From Mesorhizobium qingshengii (GTDB lineage Bacteria > Pseudomonadota > Alphaproteobacteria > Rhizobiales > Rhizobiaceae): a stretch of 64,000 nt of DNA. Shown piece by piece: positions 17,132-25,594 of the stretch. The stretch covers positions 496,001-560,000 of the forward strand of contig NZ_FMXM01000003.1 of assembly GCF_900103325.1 (NCBI RefSeq), given 5' to 3'. Position 1 is the stretch's first letter; each line of letters opens with the position of its first letter. A program made the position numbers and the translations under genes. Under the pieces are notes generated by a model. That model worked only from the letters and a program-made list of their open reading frames with translations, searched no databases and was not told the DNA's origin.

Positions 17132-18607
17132 ATGCGCATCTTCACCGCCTCGCTGGCGACGGAAACCAACACCTTCTCGCCGGTGCCGACCGATCGGGCC
17201 TCGTTCGAGATGGCCTTCTATGCTGGGCCCGGCAAGCACCCGGAAACGCCGACGCTGTGCTCCTCGCCGATGGTCGCCCTGCGCCGGCGCGCGGCCGCCG
17301 AAGGCCTCACCGTTATCGAAGGCACCGCCACCTGGGCGGAGCCGGGCGGCCTGGTGCAGCGGCAGACCTATGAGGCGCTGCGCGACGAGATCCTCGGCCA
17401 GCTCAAGGCAGCGCTGCCGGTCGATGCGGTCATCCTCGGCCTGCATGGCGCGATGGTGGCGCAAGGCTATGACGACTGCGAAGGCGATCTGCTCGAGCGC
17501 GTCCGCGAGATGGTGGGTCCGCGGGTGGTGATTGCCTCGGAGTTTGATCCGCACAGCCATCTGACGCCGAAGCGGGTGGCGGCATCGGACATCATGGCCT
17601 ACTTCCTCGAATTCCCGCACACCGACTTCTACGAGCGTGGCGAACATGTCGTCGAGCTTGGCCTCGCGGCGGCGCGCGGCGAGATCAAGCCTGTCATCTC
17701 GACCTTCGACTGCCGCATGATCCAGGTGTTGCCGACCAGCCGCGAGCCGATGCGCTCGTTCGTCGACCGCATCAAGGCGCTGCACGGCAAGGACGGCGTG
17801 CTGTCGGTCTCCGTCATCCACGGCTTCATGGCGGCCGACGTTGCCGAGATGGGCACGCGCATCCTGGTCGTTACCGACAATGACAAGGCCAAGGGCGATG
17901 CGCTGGCGGAACGGCTGGGGCGTGAGCTCTACGACCTTCGTGAAAAGACGGCGATGACGATGCTGAGCGCCGCCGCCGGCATCGACCGGGCGCTGGCCGT
18001 GCGCGCTGAAAATCCGGGCAAGCCAGTGGTCATCGCCGACATCTGGGACAATCCGGGCGGGGGCGTTCCCGGCGACGGCACCGTCGTGCTGCGTCAGATG
18101 CTGGCACGTGGCCTGAACAATGTCGGCGTCGCGACGATATGGGATCCGATCGCGGTGACCTTCTGCCTGGCGGCGGGCGAGGGGGCGGTCATCGACCTGC
18201 GTTTCGGCGGCAAGGCCGGGCCGCAGGCCGGCGAGCCGATCGACGCGCGGGTCAAGGTGCTGAAGGCGGTTGCGGAGGGCTGGCAGAGTTTCGGGCCAAG
18301 CCGGGTGACATTGGGGCCGACGGCGCTGGTTCGCATCGAAGACACCGAGGTCGACATCATCCTCAACACCAACCGCACGCAGACCTTCGAACCGGATATC
18401 TTCGTCAATCTCGGCGTCGATCCGCTGGCCAAGGATGTCCTGCTGATCAAGTCGACCAATCATTTCTACGCCGGCTTCGTGCCGATCGCCGCCGAGATCA
18501 TCTATGTCTCGGCGCCCAGTTCATATCCCAGCAATCCGGCGGCGACCAACTACACAAAGCTGACGCGGCCGATCTGGCCGCGGGTGGCTGATCCGTGGAA
18601 GGTGTGA
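17132..18607 (+). CDS. M81 family metallopeptidase (MlrC-like)
   Basis: This 491-residue protein belongs to the M81/MlrC family, named for a microcystin-degrading peptidase; most members sit in ABC operons and act on unknown small molecules. Visible are the N-terminal RIFTASLATETNTFSP, the DUF1485 core with HGAMVAQGYDDCEGDLLERV, SEFDPHSHLT and FPHTDFYERG (candidate zinc ligands), and a second domain with DIWDNPGGGVPGDGT. The start at 17132 matches the family N-terminus. It ends the sugar-ABC operon and probably processes the imported compound; peptidase activity is not certain. Confidence 0.87.
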   Translation: MRIFTASLATETNTFSPVPTDRASFEMAFYAGPGKHPETPTLCSSPMVALRRRAAAEGLTVIEGTATWAEPGGLVQRQTYEALRDEILGQLKAALPVDAVILGLHGAMVAQGYDDCEGDLLERVREMVGPRVVIASEFDPHSHLTPKRVAASDIMAYFLEFPHTDFYERGEHVVELGLAAARGEIKPVISTFDCRMIQVLPTSREPMRSFVDRIKALHGKDGVLSVSVIHGFMAADVAEMGTRILVVTDNDKAKGDALAERLGRELYDLREKTAMTMLSAAAGIDRALAVRAENPGKPVVIADIWDNPGGGVPGDGTVVLRQMLARGLNNVGVATIWDPIAVTFCLAAGEGAVIDLRFGGKAGPQAGEPIDARVKVLKAVAEGWQSFGPSRVTLGPTALVRIEDTEVDIILNTNRTQTFEPDIFVNLGVDPLAKDVLLIKSTNHFYAGFVPIAAEIIYVSAPSSYPSNPAATNYTKLTRPIWPRVADPWKV

Positions 18608-18615
18608 GGGCTGGA

Positions 18616-20670
18616 TCACACCAGCCCGCGCTTGACCATCATCGCTTCAGGCGACGGCATCTTGCCGCGAAACGCCGTGTACAGCTCTTCCGGGTCCTTC
18701 GAGCCGCCGGCGGCGTAGATGTTCTGCCTCAGCCGCTCGGCCAGCGCCGGGTTGAAGGGGTCGCCGGTCTCCTCGAAGGCGGCGAAGGCATCGGCGTCGA
18801 GCACTTCCGACCACATGTAGGAGTAGTAGCCGGCCGAATAGCCGTCGCCTGAGAAGACATGGCCGAAATGCGGGGTGCGGTGACGCATCGCGATGGTGTC
18901 CGGCATGTCAAGTTCTTCAAGCGTTTCGGCTTCGAAACGAAGTGGCGCTTCAGGCGCGTCCGGCCGCGCGTGATAGGCCATGTCGATCAGCGCCGAGGCA
19001 GTGAACTCGACCGTGGCGAAGCCGGCGCCGAAGGTGCGCGCCGCCAGCATCTTGTCGAGCAGCGCCTTGGGCATCGGCTTGCCGGTCTTGACATGAAGTG
19101 CGTGCTTTTCCAGCACCGCCGGCACAGTCAGCCAGTGCTCGTAGAGCTGCGAGGGCAGTTCGACGAAGTCGCGGCTGACCGAGGTGCCGGAGACCGACGG
19201 CCAGGTAACGTCGGTCAGCATGCCGTGCAGCGCATGACCGAATTCATGGAACAGCGTCTTCGCCTCGTCGACCGACAGCAGCGCCGGCTCGCCCGCCGGC
19301 GGCTTGGCGAAGTTCATGACGTTGTAGATGACCGGCTTCGAACCATGGCCGAGACGATAGCCCGATTGCAGTGCGCTCATCCAGGCGCCGGAGCGCTTTG
19401 ACGGCCGGGCGAAATAGTCGGCGAGGAACAGGCCGCGCTCGCTGCCATCGGCATTCCTGACGACGAAGACGCGGGCGTCCGGGTGCCAGGCGGCGATGCC
19501 CTGCTTCTCCTCGAAAATGATGCCGAACAGTCTTGTCGCCACGTCGAAGCAGGCGTCGATGACACGGTCGAGCTGCAGATAGGGCTTCAGTTCGGCCTCG
19601 TCGAAGGCGAACTTCTCCGCGCGCAGCTTTTCCTGGTAGAAGCGCCAGTCCCAGGCGGCGAATTTCTCGTTGCTGCCGGCTTCCGTCGCCAGCCGTTGCA
19701 GCTCAGTCTGGTCGGCTGCTGCTTTCTCCAGCGCCTTTTTCCAGACCGGATCAAGCAGCGCATGCACCGCCTTCGGCGTCTTGGCCATGGTGTCGTCGAG
19801 CTTCAGCGCGGCGAAGGAGCCGTAGCCGAGAAGCTTGGCTTTCTCGGCGCGAAGCTTCAGCATGTCGCGCACCACCAACGTGTTGTCGGTGGCGCCGCCG
19901 TTCTGGCCGCGCATGGTGAAGGCGCGGAAGGCGATCTCGCGCAGATCGCGGCGTTCCGAGAAGGTCGAGAACGGTTCGTAGATCGAGCGCGACAGGGTGA
20001 TGGCGTAGCGGCCCTGCTGTCCGCGCATTTCGGCGGCTTCGGCCATCGAGCTCTTGAGGAAATCGGGCAGGCCGGCAAGGTCCGCCTCGTCGAGAAACAG
20101 CGCCCAGTCGCGCTCGTCGGCGAGCACATTCTGGCCGAAACTGGTGCCGAGCGAGGACAGCTCCTCGTTGATCTTGGCCAGTCGCTTCTTGCCATCGGCA
20201 TCAAGCTTCGCGCCCGAGCGGACAAAGCCTTTCCAGGTCTTTTCCAGCACGCGCAGCGTCTCGGCGTCGAGCTTCAGGCTCTCACGGCGCTGGTAGAGGT
20301 CATCGATGCGGGCGAACAGTTTCTCGTTCATCGAGATCGCCGAGAAATGCCTGGACATTTTTGGCGAGATGTCGCGCTCCAGGGCCTGGATCGCATCGTT
20401 GGTATGGGCGCCGGCGCGGCACCAGAAGATCGACGAGACACGGTCGAGGGCGTCGCCGCCGAGTTCCAGCGCCTGCAGCGTGTTTTCGATGGTTGGCGTA
20501 TCCTTGTTGCCGGCGATCGCATCGATCTCGGCCTCATGCGCCTTCAACGCCGCGTCGAAGACCGGGGAAAAGTCGTCGTCGCCGATATGGGCGAAATCGG
20601 GCAGACCGAGCGGCCCTTGCCACGTGGTCAGCGGATGGGTGGCGAGGTCGACGGTTTTCGTGGCAGGCAT
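18616..20670 (-). CDS. M3 family oligopeptidase (peptidyl-dipeptidase Dcp-like)
   Basis: This 684-residue cytoplasmic zinc peptidase has the M3 motif LFHEFGHALHGML (two His ligands plus catalytic Glu) and downstream family blocks SRDFVELPSQLYEHW and GDGYSAGYYSYMWSEV. Length and the C-terminal GGSKDPEELYTAFRGK fit Dcp/oligopeptidase A. It removes dipeptides or cleaves short peptides during protein turnover. It is convergent with the M81 gene (8 bp apart) and transcribed alone or with genes upstream. Confidence 0.93.
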   Translation of the reverse strand: MPATKTVDLATHPLTTWQGPLGLPDFAHIGDDDFSPVFDAALKAHEAEIDAIAGNKDTPTIENTLQALELGGDALDRVSSIFWCRAGAHTNDAIQALERDISPKMSRHFSAISMNEKLFARIDDLYQRRESLKLDAETLRVLEKTWKGFVRSGAKLDADGKKRLAKINEELSSLGTSFGQNVLADERDWALFLDEADLAGLPDFLKSSMAEAAEMRGQQGRYAITLSRSIYEPFSTFSERRDLREIAFRAFTMRGQNGGATDNTLVVRDMLKLRAEKAKLLGYGSFAALKLDDTMAKTPKAVHALLDPVWKKALEKAAADQTELQRLATEAGSNEKFAAWDWRFYQEKLRAEKFAFDEAELKPYLQLDRVIDACFDVATRLFGIIFEEKQGIAAWHPDARVFVVRNADGSERGLFLADYFARPSKRSGAWMSALQSGYRLGHGSKPVIYNVMNFAKPPAGEPALLSVDEAKTLFHEFGHALHGMLTDVTWPSVSGTSVSRDFVELPSQLYEHWLTVPAVLEKHALHVKTGKPMPKALLDKMLAARTFGAGFATVEFTASALIDMAYHARPDAPEAPLRFEAETLEELDMPDTIAMRHRTPHFGHVFSGDGYSAGYYSYMWSEVLDADAFAAFEETGDPFNPALAERLRQNIYAAGGSKDPEELYTAFRGKMPSPEAMMVKRGLV

Positions 20671-20762
20671 TGGCTATCTTTCGATTGGCGGGCGAGGAAA
20701 GGGTGGGGGGCACCACCGATGTAGGGTGCTGGTTTGTCACGCGCAACAGCGCGACTGGTTGG

Positions 20763-21191
20763 TCAATAAGCCGCGCAGCTTTCGGCGAGGGCCTTTTGCG
20801 TGCTCGCCGTGATGCGGTCGTCGGCAATGGCGAAGGTCTCGTGCATCAGCATGTCGTTGTTTGGGAAATCGTAGCAGGCAATCACGGTGGTGACGCCGGC
20901 TTCGCTCTTTTCGATCCTATGCCGGATCGCGGCACCCGCGACGGCGCCCTGCCATTCGTCGATCGAGTCGATGAATTCCTGTTTGTTTTGCACGACGCCG
21001 ACATCGTCGAGTTTCATACGGACATCATCGGCGAGCAGGTCCGTCAATTCGGTGCGGTCGGCCACCAGCAACGCCGAATACCAGCGGTCGATGATCGCGC
21101 CATCGTCGGCGCGGGCGCAAACCAGTGAGGCCAGCAGCGCGACGGCAACGAAAGCGGCACGATGGCAGTCCTGGCGCATCGTCGGCGTCAC
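20763..21191 (-). CDS. Secreted NTF2/SnoaL-like small protein
   Basis: This 142-residue protein has an N-terminal signal peptide (hydrophobic AAFVAVALLASLVCARA). The rest resembles a SnoaL/NTF2 cone fold: IIDRWYSALLVADRTELTDL followed by beta-rich segments (about 85-130). Catalytic residues are not identifiable. Its start overlaps the carbonic anhydrase stop (ATGA), so the two are co-translated. Function unknown. Confidence 0.75.
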   Translation of the reverse strand: MTPTMRQDCHRAAFVAVALLASLVCARADDGAIIDRWYSALLVADRTELTDLLADDVRMKLDDVGVVQNKQEFIDSIDEWQGAVAGAAIRHRIEKSEAGVTTVIACYDFPNNDMLMHETFAIADDRITASTQKALAESCAAY

Positions 21192-21832
21192 CCCAGCTCC
21201 GGTCGCTCAAAGTCGCCGGTTTCCTTGTTCATCACCCAGAGCTCGCCGCTCGAAATGTCGAACCATGCACCGTGCAGCGACAGCCGGCCCTTGCCTTCGA
21301 GGATCGAGACGCAGGGAAAGGTCCTGAGATTGGCGATGGAATAGCGGATCGAGATGCGCTCCAGCGCAGTCTGGCGCTCGGTTGACGTCATGAAGGTGCT
21401 GGATGAGACGGTTTCGGCGGCCGGCGCGATCAGGCTCATCCACTTGCCGATGAAGTCGCCAGGCGACAGCGGTGCGGCCGTGGTGTCGAGCGCGGCGCGG
21501 ATGCCGCCGCAGCGGCCATGGCCCATGACGACGATGTTCTTGACCTTGAGGCTTTGCACGGCGAATTCGAGTGCGGCGGAGGTCGAATGGAACTCGCCAT
21601 CCGGTGCGTAGGGCGGCACCAGATTGCCGACATTGCGCAGCACGAAGAGTTCGCCCGGCCCAGCGTCGAAGATCGCTTCTGGCGCGGCGCGCGAATCGCA
21701 GCAGGCGACGATCATCGTCTCCGGTGCCTGGCCTTCGCGGGCGAGCTCGCGATAGCGTCCGCTCTCGCTGAGATAGCGGCCATTCATGAAATTGCGATAG
21801 CCAGTGAGAAGGTGTTCGGGGAGATGAGGCAT
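21188..21832 (-). CDS. Beta-class carbonic anhydrase
   Basis: This 214-residue beta-carbonic anhydrase interconverts CO2 and bicarbonate. The zinc ligands and catalytic dyad are present: CCDSRAAPE (Cys and Asp-Arg pair) and GHGRCGGI (His and Cys). The length is normal for the family and there is no signal peptide, so it is cytoplasmic. It is followed by a coupled secreted NTF2-like gene. Confidence 0.95.
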   Translation of the reverse strand: MPHLPEHLLTGYRNFMNGRYLSESGRYRELAREGQAPETMIVACCDSRAAPEAIFDAGPGELFVLRNVGNLVPPYAPDGEFHSTSAALEFAVQSLKVKNIVVMGHGRCGGIRAALDTTAAPLSPGDFIGKWMSLIAPAAETVSSSTFMTSTERQTALERISIRYSIANLRTFPCVSILEGKGRLSLHGAWFDISSGELWVMNKETGDFERPELG

Positions 21833-21978
21833 GGGCAGCTAAGGCCTTTCCGGGTTGGAGGCGGCAGCTCGTTGCGGTCGAGAGAAGCCTCTAGCGGCAA
21901 AAGCCTGTCGCGAGCAATGCACAATTGCAGGGGCTCGGTGCAAATGCCATGCATCAGGCGCGGTTCGCGCCGATAGCG

Positions 21979-22794
21979 CTACGCCCAGATGGCGACCGGA
22001 ATGCCAAAGCGGTCGGTGAGCGGTGGGTCGGGAAACGGCCTTGCCTCGCCGCTGACAATGCGACCGGCAACCAGCATCATTGCCGCCGCATCGAGGAAAT
22101 CATCGGCTGCCGCGCCTTTCGGTGGCGCCTGGTCGAGAAAGTCCATCTCATAGCCGTGCCGGCAGAGCAGCGCCTTGCGTTCCGCCATGCCGGCCGGATT
22201 GATGCTGCCCTTGATCCTCTTCGGCAGCTGCATGGCCTTGTCGCCGTTCAGCCGGCAGAAGGCGACCTCCGGATGCGATTCGAAGACGCGGCGGCGCAAA
22301 TCGGCTCGCGCGATCAGCAAGGCGTCGATCTCGCGGATCTTGGCAAAGATGCCAAAGGCCTGGATCGAAACGCCGCGCGGCGGATCGGATGTGGTCCTGG
22401 CCACATCGCTCGCCCGGCGGTGCGCGGCGTACCAGGCTTCGATCGTGGTGAAGTCACCCTTGTCGGCGTAGAGCGCGGCACGGGACGGGATCGAAAAAAC
22501 GCTGGATTGGCGTGCCCCGAGCAGCGGCCGCACCAGCGCTTCCGGTCCGCGCCCGCCTTTGCTGGAAAACTCGGGCAGGCCGATAGGCATGTCGACGGCG
22601 ATGACCGCATCGTCGGAATTTGCCGCAAGCAGCGCTGCGAAGTTGTCGAAGACCTCGACCGACGGTGTCGAACCGGGGTTACGAGGTATCGAACCGGGGT
22701 TACGACGTATCGAACCGGGATCGCACCGCACGGCGATCCAGCCGGCCTTGCAGCCATCGACGCCGACAAGCACGGCGGTCGCCGCCGAGGTCAT
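21979..22794 (-). CDS. DUF429 family protein (predicted RNase H-like nuclease fold)
   Basis: This 271-residue DUF429 protein shows VLVGVDGCKAGWIAV at the N-terminus, AVDMPIGLPEF and SHPEVAFCRLNG, as in family members with an RNase H-like fold. Activity is unproven. Residues about 25-45 are a low-complexity insertion from tandem 21-bp repeats (PGSIRRN, PGSIPRN) between the first and second strands, a place that is normally short. Its start overlaps the pyridoxal kinase stop (ATGA), so it is translationally coupled. Confidence 0.85.
   Translation of the reverse strand: MTSAATAVLVGVDGCKAGWIAVRCDPGSIRRNPGSIPRNPGSTPSVEVFDNFAALLAANSDDAVIAVDMPIGLPEFSSKGGRGPEALVRPLLGARQSSVFSIPSRAALYADKGDFTTIEAWYAAHRRASDVARTTSDPPRGVSIQAFGIFAKIREIDALLIARADLRRRVFESHPEVAFCRLNGDKAMQLPKRIKGSINPAGMAERKALLCRHGYEMDFLDQAPPKGAAADDFLDAAAMMLVAGRIVSGEARPFPDPPLTDRFGIPVAIWA
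22668..22730. repeat. In-frame 21-bp tandem repeat inside the DUF429 gene
   Basis: Two near-identical 21-bp units starting TCGAACCGGGGTTACGA are followed by a third, diverged unit (TCGAACCGGGATCGCA). Each adds seven residues to the protein, so the frame is kept. This looks like replication-slippage expansion. Confidence 0.85.
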
Positions 22795-23675
22795 GCCCGG
22801 CGGTCCCGCCCTGGATGCGTGAGGTGGCGAAGCTGGACCATGGCCATAGGGTGCGACAGGCTCTGCGCATCGGTTTCGAGCTGCAATTCATCACCGCCGC
22901 GCTTGGCCGTGCGCGCCAGGATCTCGTAGACCGCCGCCGTGGTCGACTGCAGCGCCTTGATCGCCGGCTGGCCGGACAGGATGCGCGCCAGATAGACGGC
23001 GGCCGTGAGGTCACCCAGACCATTCGGCGGCTTGTCGATCAGGCGGTGTTCGGCCAACAGCGCCTGGCTGCCGTTGAGCAGAAGGTTGCCGGTGCCGCCC
23101 GTCATCATCGATGGCGCCGAGGTGACCAGCATGGTCGACGGTCCGGCATGAAGGGCGGCCGCGTTCACCGATTTCAGGTCGGGCAATTGCGCGCCGGCCA
23201 TCCATTCCAGTTCGTAGCGGTTGGGGGTGGCGATATCGGCGATCGGCATCAGCCGGTCGCGCATGGCGATGGCGACCGGCTCGGGCACATAGAGACCGCC
23301 CGAATCACCCATGACCGGGTCGCAGATATAGACGGCGTCAGGCGTCCTTGCCTTCACCGCGGCGACCAGCGAGGCAACGGCATCGGCCTGGCCGGCCTCG
23401 CCGAGGTATCCGGACAGCACGGCGCCGACCTCGCCCAGCCAGGGCGCGCGTTCAAGGTCGGCCATCAGTGCCTTGAACTGGTCGAGCGGCGGCACGATGC
23501 GCGTCGCTCGACCATGGCCGGGATGCCAGGGCAGGATAATCGTCGGCACCGCCCAGACCGGAAAGCCCAGCGTCTCCAGCGCGAACACTGCGGCGCGATT
23601 GCCGACCGAGCCGCGTGCGACATGGCTGGAAATGACGATGACCGCACGCGGCGCGTCGGGTTTTTCGGCACTCAT
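22791..23675 (-). CDS. pdxY: Pyridoxal kinase
   Basis: This 294-residue PfkB-superfamily pyridoxal kinase salvages vitamin B6 to its phosphate. Motifs: SSHVARGSVGNRAAVFALE at the N-terminus, CDPVMGDSGGLYVPEPVA, TPNRYELEWM and the catalytic GxGD-type block NGLGDLTAAVYLARIL. The 13 bp from the small membrane protein gene upstream and the ATGA overlap with DUF429 downstream suggest a three-gene unit. PdxK is the alternative name; length and motifs fit PdxY. Confidence 0.92.
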   Translation of the reverse strand: MSAEKPDAPRAVIVISSHVARGSVGNRAAVFALETLGFPVWAVPTIILPWHPGHGRATRIVPPLDQFKALMADLERAPWLGEVGAVLSGYLGEAGQADAVASLVAAVKARTPDAVYICDPVMGDSGGLYVPEPVAIAMRDRLMPIADIATPNRYELEWMAGAQLPDLKSVNAAALHAGPSTMLVTSAPSMMTGGTGNLLLNGSQALLAEHRLIDKPPNGLGDLTAAVYLARILSGQPAIKALQSTTAAVYEILARTAKRGGDELQLETDAQSLSHPMAMVQLRHLTHPGRDRRA

Positions 23676-23688
23676 TGTTTTTTGATTC

Positions 23689-23940
23689 CTAACTGCCCCG
23701 GGTGACGAAAAGCACGAGCCAGATCATCAGGCCCAGCGCCACAAGCAGGCCGAGTATCCTGCCAATGCGCGTGCCCCAGACTTCGATCGGGTCCGCGCGG
23801 TCGGCATCGGCCGCGCTGATGTGATCGCGCACGCCTTTCGTGGTCCGCGCCACAAACGAGGTGCCGGCCGGATCGGTCTCGCGCGCGATGCGCTCGAGGA
23901 TACGGCGCGATTCCCTGTCGCTGTCCTGGCGTCCCGCCAT
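23689..23940 (-). CDS. Small single-pass membrane protein
   Basis: This 83-residue protein starts MAGRQDSDRES; an upstream in-frame extension overlaps the lemA promoter and is not supported. The N-terminal 55 residues are polar and helical. One C-terminal transmembrane helix follows (about 58-79, IGRILGLLVALGLMIWLVLF). Such tail-anchored proteins of unknown function are common in Rhizobiales. It lies 13 bp upstream of pdxY on the same strand and diverges from lemA. Confidence 0.78.
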   Translation of the reverse strand: MAGRQDSDRESRRILERIARETDPAGTSFVARTTKGVRDHISAADADRADPIEVWGTRIGRILGLLVALGLMIWLVLFVTRGS

Positions 23941-24105
23941 GATGATGTCCCGTTTCGGCCGGACCTTATCGCGTTCGCACCGCCAATCACAGGGCCCTTG
24001 CGACGACACCTTGCGTGCCAGGCAAGCGGTTGCCGGTCGAGGCCGTTTTCTTGCGCGCCGATTGTGGTAATGCTTGGCATGCAACTTCTACCGAAGGACC
24101 CCATC

Positions 24106-24744
24106 ATGTTCGCCCAGCGCCTTGCCTCACCATCGACGTTCCGCACGCTTCCCGCTTTCCTGATGATGGCCATCGTGCTGCCGTTGCTTGCCGGCTGCGG
24201 CTACAACACCATCCCGACGGCGGAGGAAAACGCCAAGGCGGCATGGAGCGAGGTGCTGAACCAGTATCAGCGCCGCGCCGATCTCATCCCCAACCTGGTC
24301 GAGACGGTCAAGGGCTATGCCTCGCATGAAAAGGATACGCTCGACGCGGTGGTCGAAGCACGCGCCAAGGCAACGCAGATAACGGTGACGCCGGAAACGC
24401 TGAAGGACCCCGAGGCGTTCAAGAAGTTCCAGGACAGCCAGTCCGGCCTGACCAGCGCGCTGTCGCGGCTGCTGGCCGTGGTCGAGAACTACCCCGATCT
24501 CAAGGCCAACCAGAATTTCCTGGCGCTGCAGGCGCAGCTCGAGGGCACGGAGAACCGCATCGCGGTGGCGCGGCGCGACTACATCCAGGCAGTGAAGGAC
24601 TACAATCTGACGCTCAGGACCTTCCCCTCGGTGCTGTGGGCGACCTTCTGGTTCCGCAGCAACCAGCCCTTCGCCAATTTCACCATCGACGAAGACAAGC
24701 TGCAGACGCCGAAGGTCGATTTCGGCACCAAGCAGGGCGGTTGA
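24106..24744 (+). CDS. lemA: LemA family lipoprotein
   Basis: This 212-residue LemA protein has an N-terminal signal with lipobox LLAGC and then a helical domain with NAKAAWSEVLNQYQRRADLI, VETVKGYASHEKDTL, LSRLLAVVENYPDLKANQ and FPSVLWATFWF. AGGA lies about 8 bases before the chosen start. The family's role is poorly defined; it is usually next to TPM-domain genes, as here, and may work with them at the membrane. First gene of a four-gene operon. Confidence 0.94.
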   Translation: MFAQRLASPSTFRTLPAFLMMAIVLPLLAGCGYNTIPTAEENAKAAWSEVLNQYQRRADLIPNLVETVKGYASHEKDTLDAVVEARAKATQITVTPETLKDPEAFKKFQDSQSGLTSALSRLLAVVENYPDLKANQNFLALQAQLEGTENRIAVARRDYIQAVKDYNLTLRTFPSVLWATFWFRSNQPFANFTIDEDKLQTPKVDFGTKQGG

Positions 24745-24759
24745 TAGCCGGAGCCAAAC

Positions 24760-25590
24760 GTGGTGATCTCGCAGGCCGATGAGGGGCGACGCGGCATTCG
24801 TCTTGTCGCCGTCGTGCTGCTCACCTTTGTGCATCCGTTCTCGGCCTTCGCCGCCGAGTTGCCAGCGCTGACGGGGCGTGTCGTCGACAATGCCGGCATC
24901 ATCGATGCAGCGACCGAAGCGGCGCTGACGCAGAAGCTGGCCGACTTCGAGAAAAAAGGCTCGGACCAGATCGTCGTCGCCACGATTCCCAGCCTCGACG
25001 GCGAGGAGATCGAGCCCTACGCCAACCGGCTGTTCCGCTTCTGGAAGCTCGGCCAGGCGAAGGAGAACAACGGTGCGCTTCTGCTGGTCGCCAAGAACGA
25101 TCGCAAGATGCGCATCGAGGTCGGCTATGGGCTGGAAGGCACGCTGACCGACCTGCACACCAAGCTGATCATCGAAAACGACATGGTGCCGGCGTTCCGC
25201 GCCGGCGATTTCTCCGGCGGCATAAGCAAGGCCGTCGACGACATGATCATGGTGCTGGAAGGCAATCCGGAGGAATTGGTGGCGCGCGGCGAGCGCAACC
25301 AGCAGGCGCCGTTCAATTCCGACAACCTGTTCTTCGCCGTCTTCATCAGCATCTGGGCGATCATCTTCTTCGGCAGCATCGCGGCTTCGGTCCTGCCACC
25401 GATCTTCGGCCAGAAACTCGGTCCAGGCCGCTATCGCTGGCTCGGCATGACCTTCGAGCCCAGCCGCCGGCGGTCCTCTGGTGGCGGCTGGTCGTCCGGC
25501 GGTGGCGGGTGGTCGTCGGGAGGCGGCGGTGGCGGCTTCTCCGGTGGCGGCGGCTCGTCCGGCGGCGGCGGCTCCTCGGGCGGTTGGTGA
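24760..25590 (+). CDS. TPM-domain membrane protein (YgcG type), copy 1
   Basis: This 276-residue protein starts at GTG with GGAG six bases before it. It has a signal peptide (ending near FSAFAAELP), a periplasmic TPM domain (about 35-165, with RVVDNAGIID, NRLFRFWKLGQ, RIEVGYGLEGTLTD), one transmembrane helix (about 190-212) and a Gly/Ser-rich tail of GGGSS repeats. TPM domains have been linked to phosphatase activity and photosystem repair in plants; the bacterial role is unclear. It is nearly identical over its TPM domain to the next gene, showing tandem duplication. Confidence 0.93.
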   Translation: MVISQADEGRRGIRLVAVVLLTFVHPFSAFAAELPALTGRVVDNAGIIDAATEAALTQKLADFEKKGSDQIVVATIPSLDGEEIEPYANRLFRFWKLGQAKENNGALLLVAKNDRKMRIEVGYGLEGTLTDLHTKLIIENDMVPAFRAGDFSGGISKAVDDMIMVLEGNPEELVARGERNQQAPFNSDNLFFAVFISIWAIIFFGSIAASVLPPIFGQKLGPGRYRWLGMTFEPSRRRSSGGGWSSGGGGWSSGGGGGGFSGGGGSSGGGGSSGGW

Positions 25591-25594
25591 TGAC

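Noticed and set aside
22668..22730. CRISPR-like repeat
   Set aside because: Units are adjacent with no spacers and lie in frame within a gene.
25470..25590. Gly/Ser-rich tail as a surface or silk-like repeat protein
   Set aside because: It is the normal low-complexity C-terminus of YgcG-type TPM proteins.
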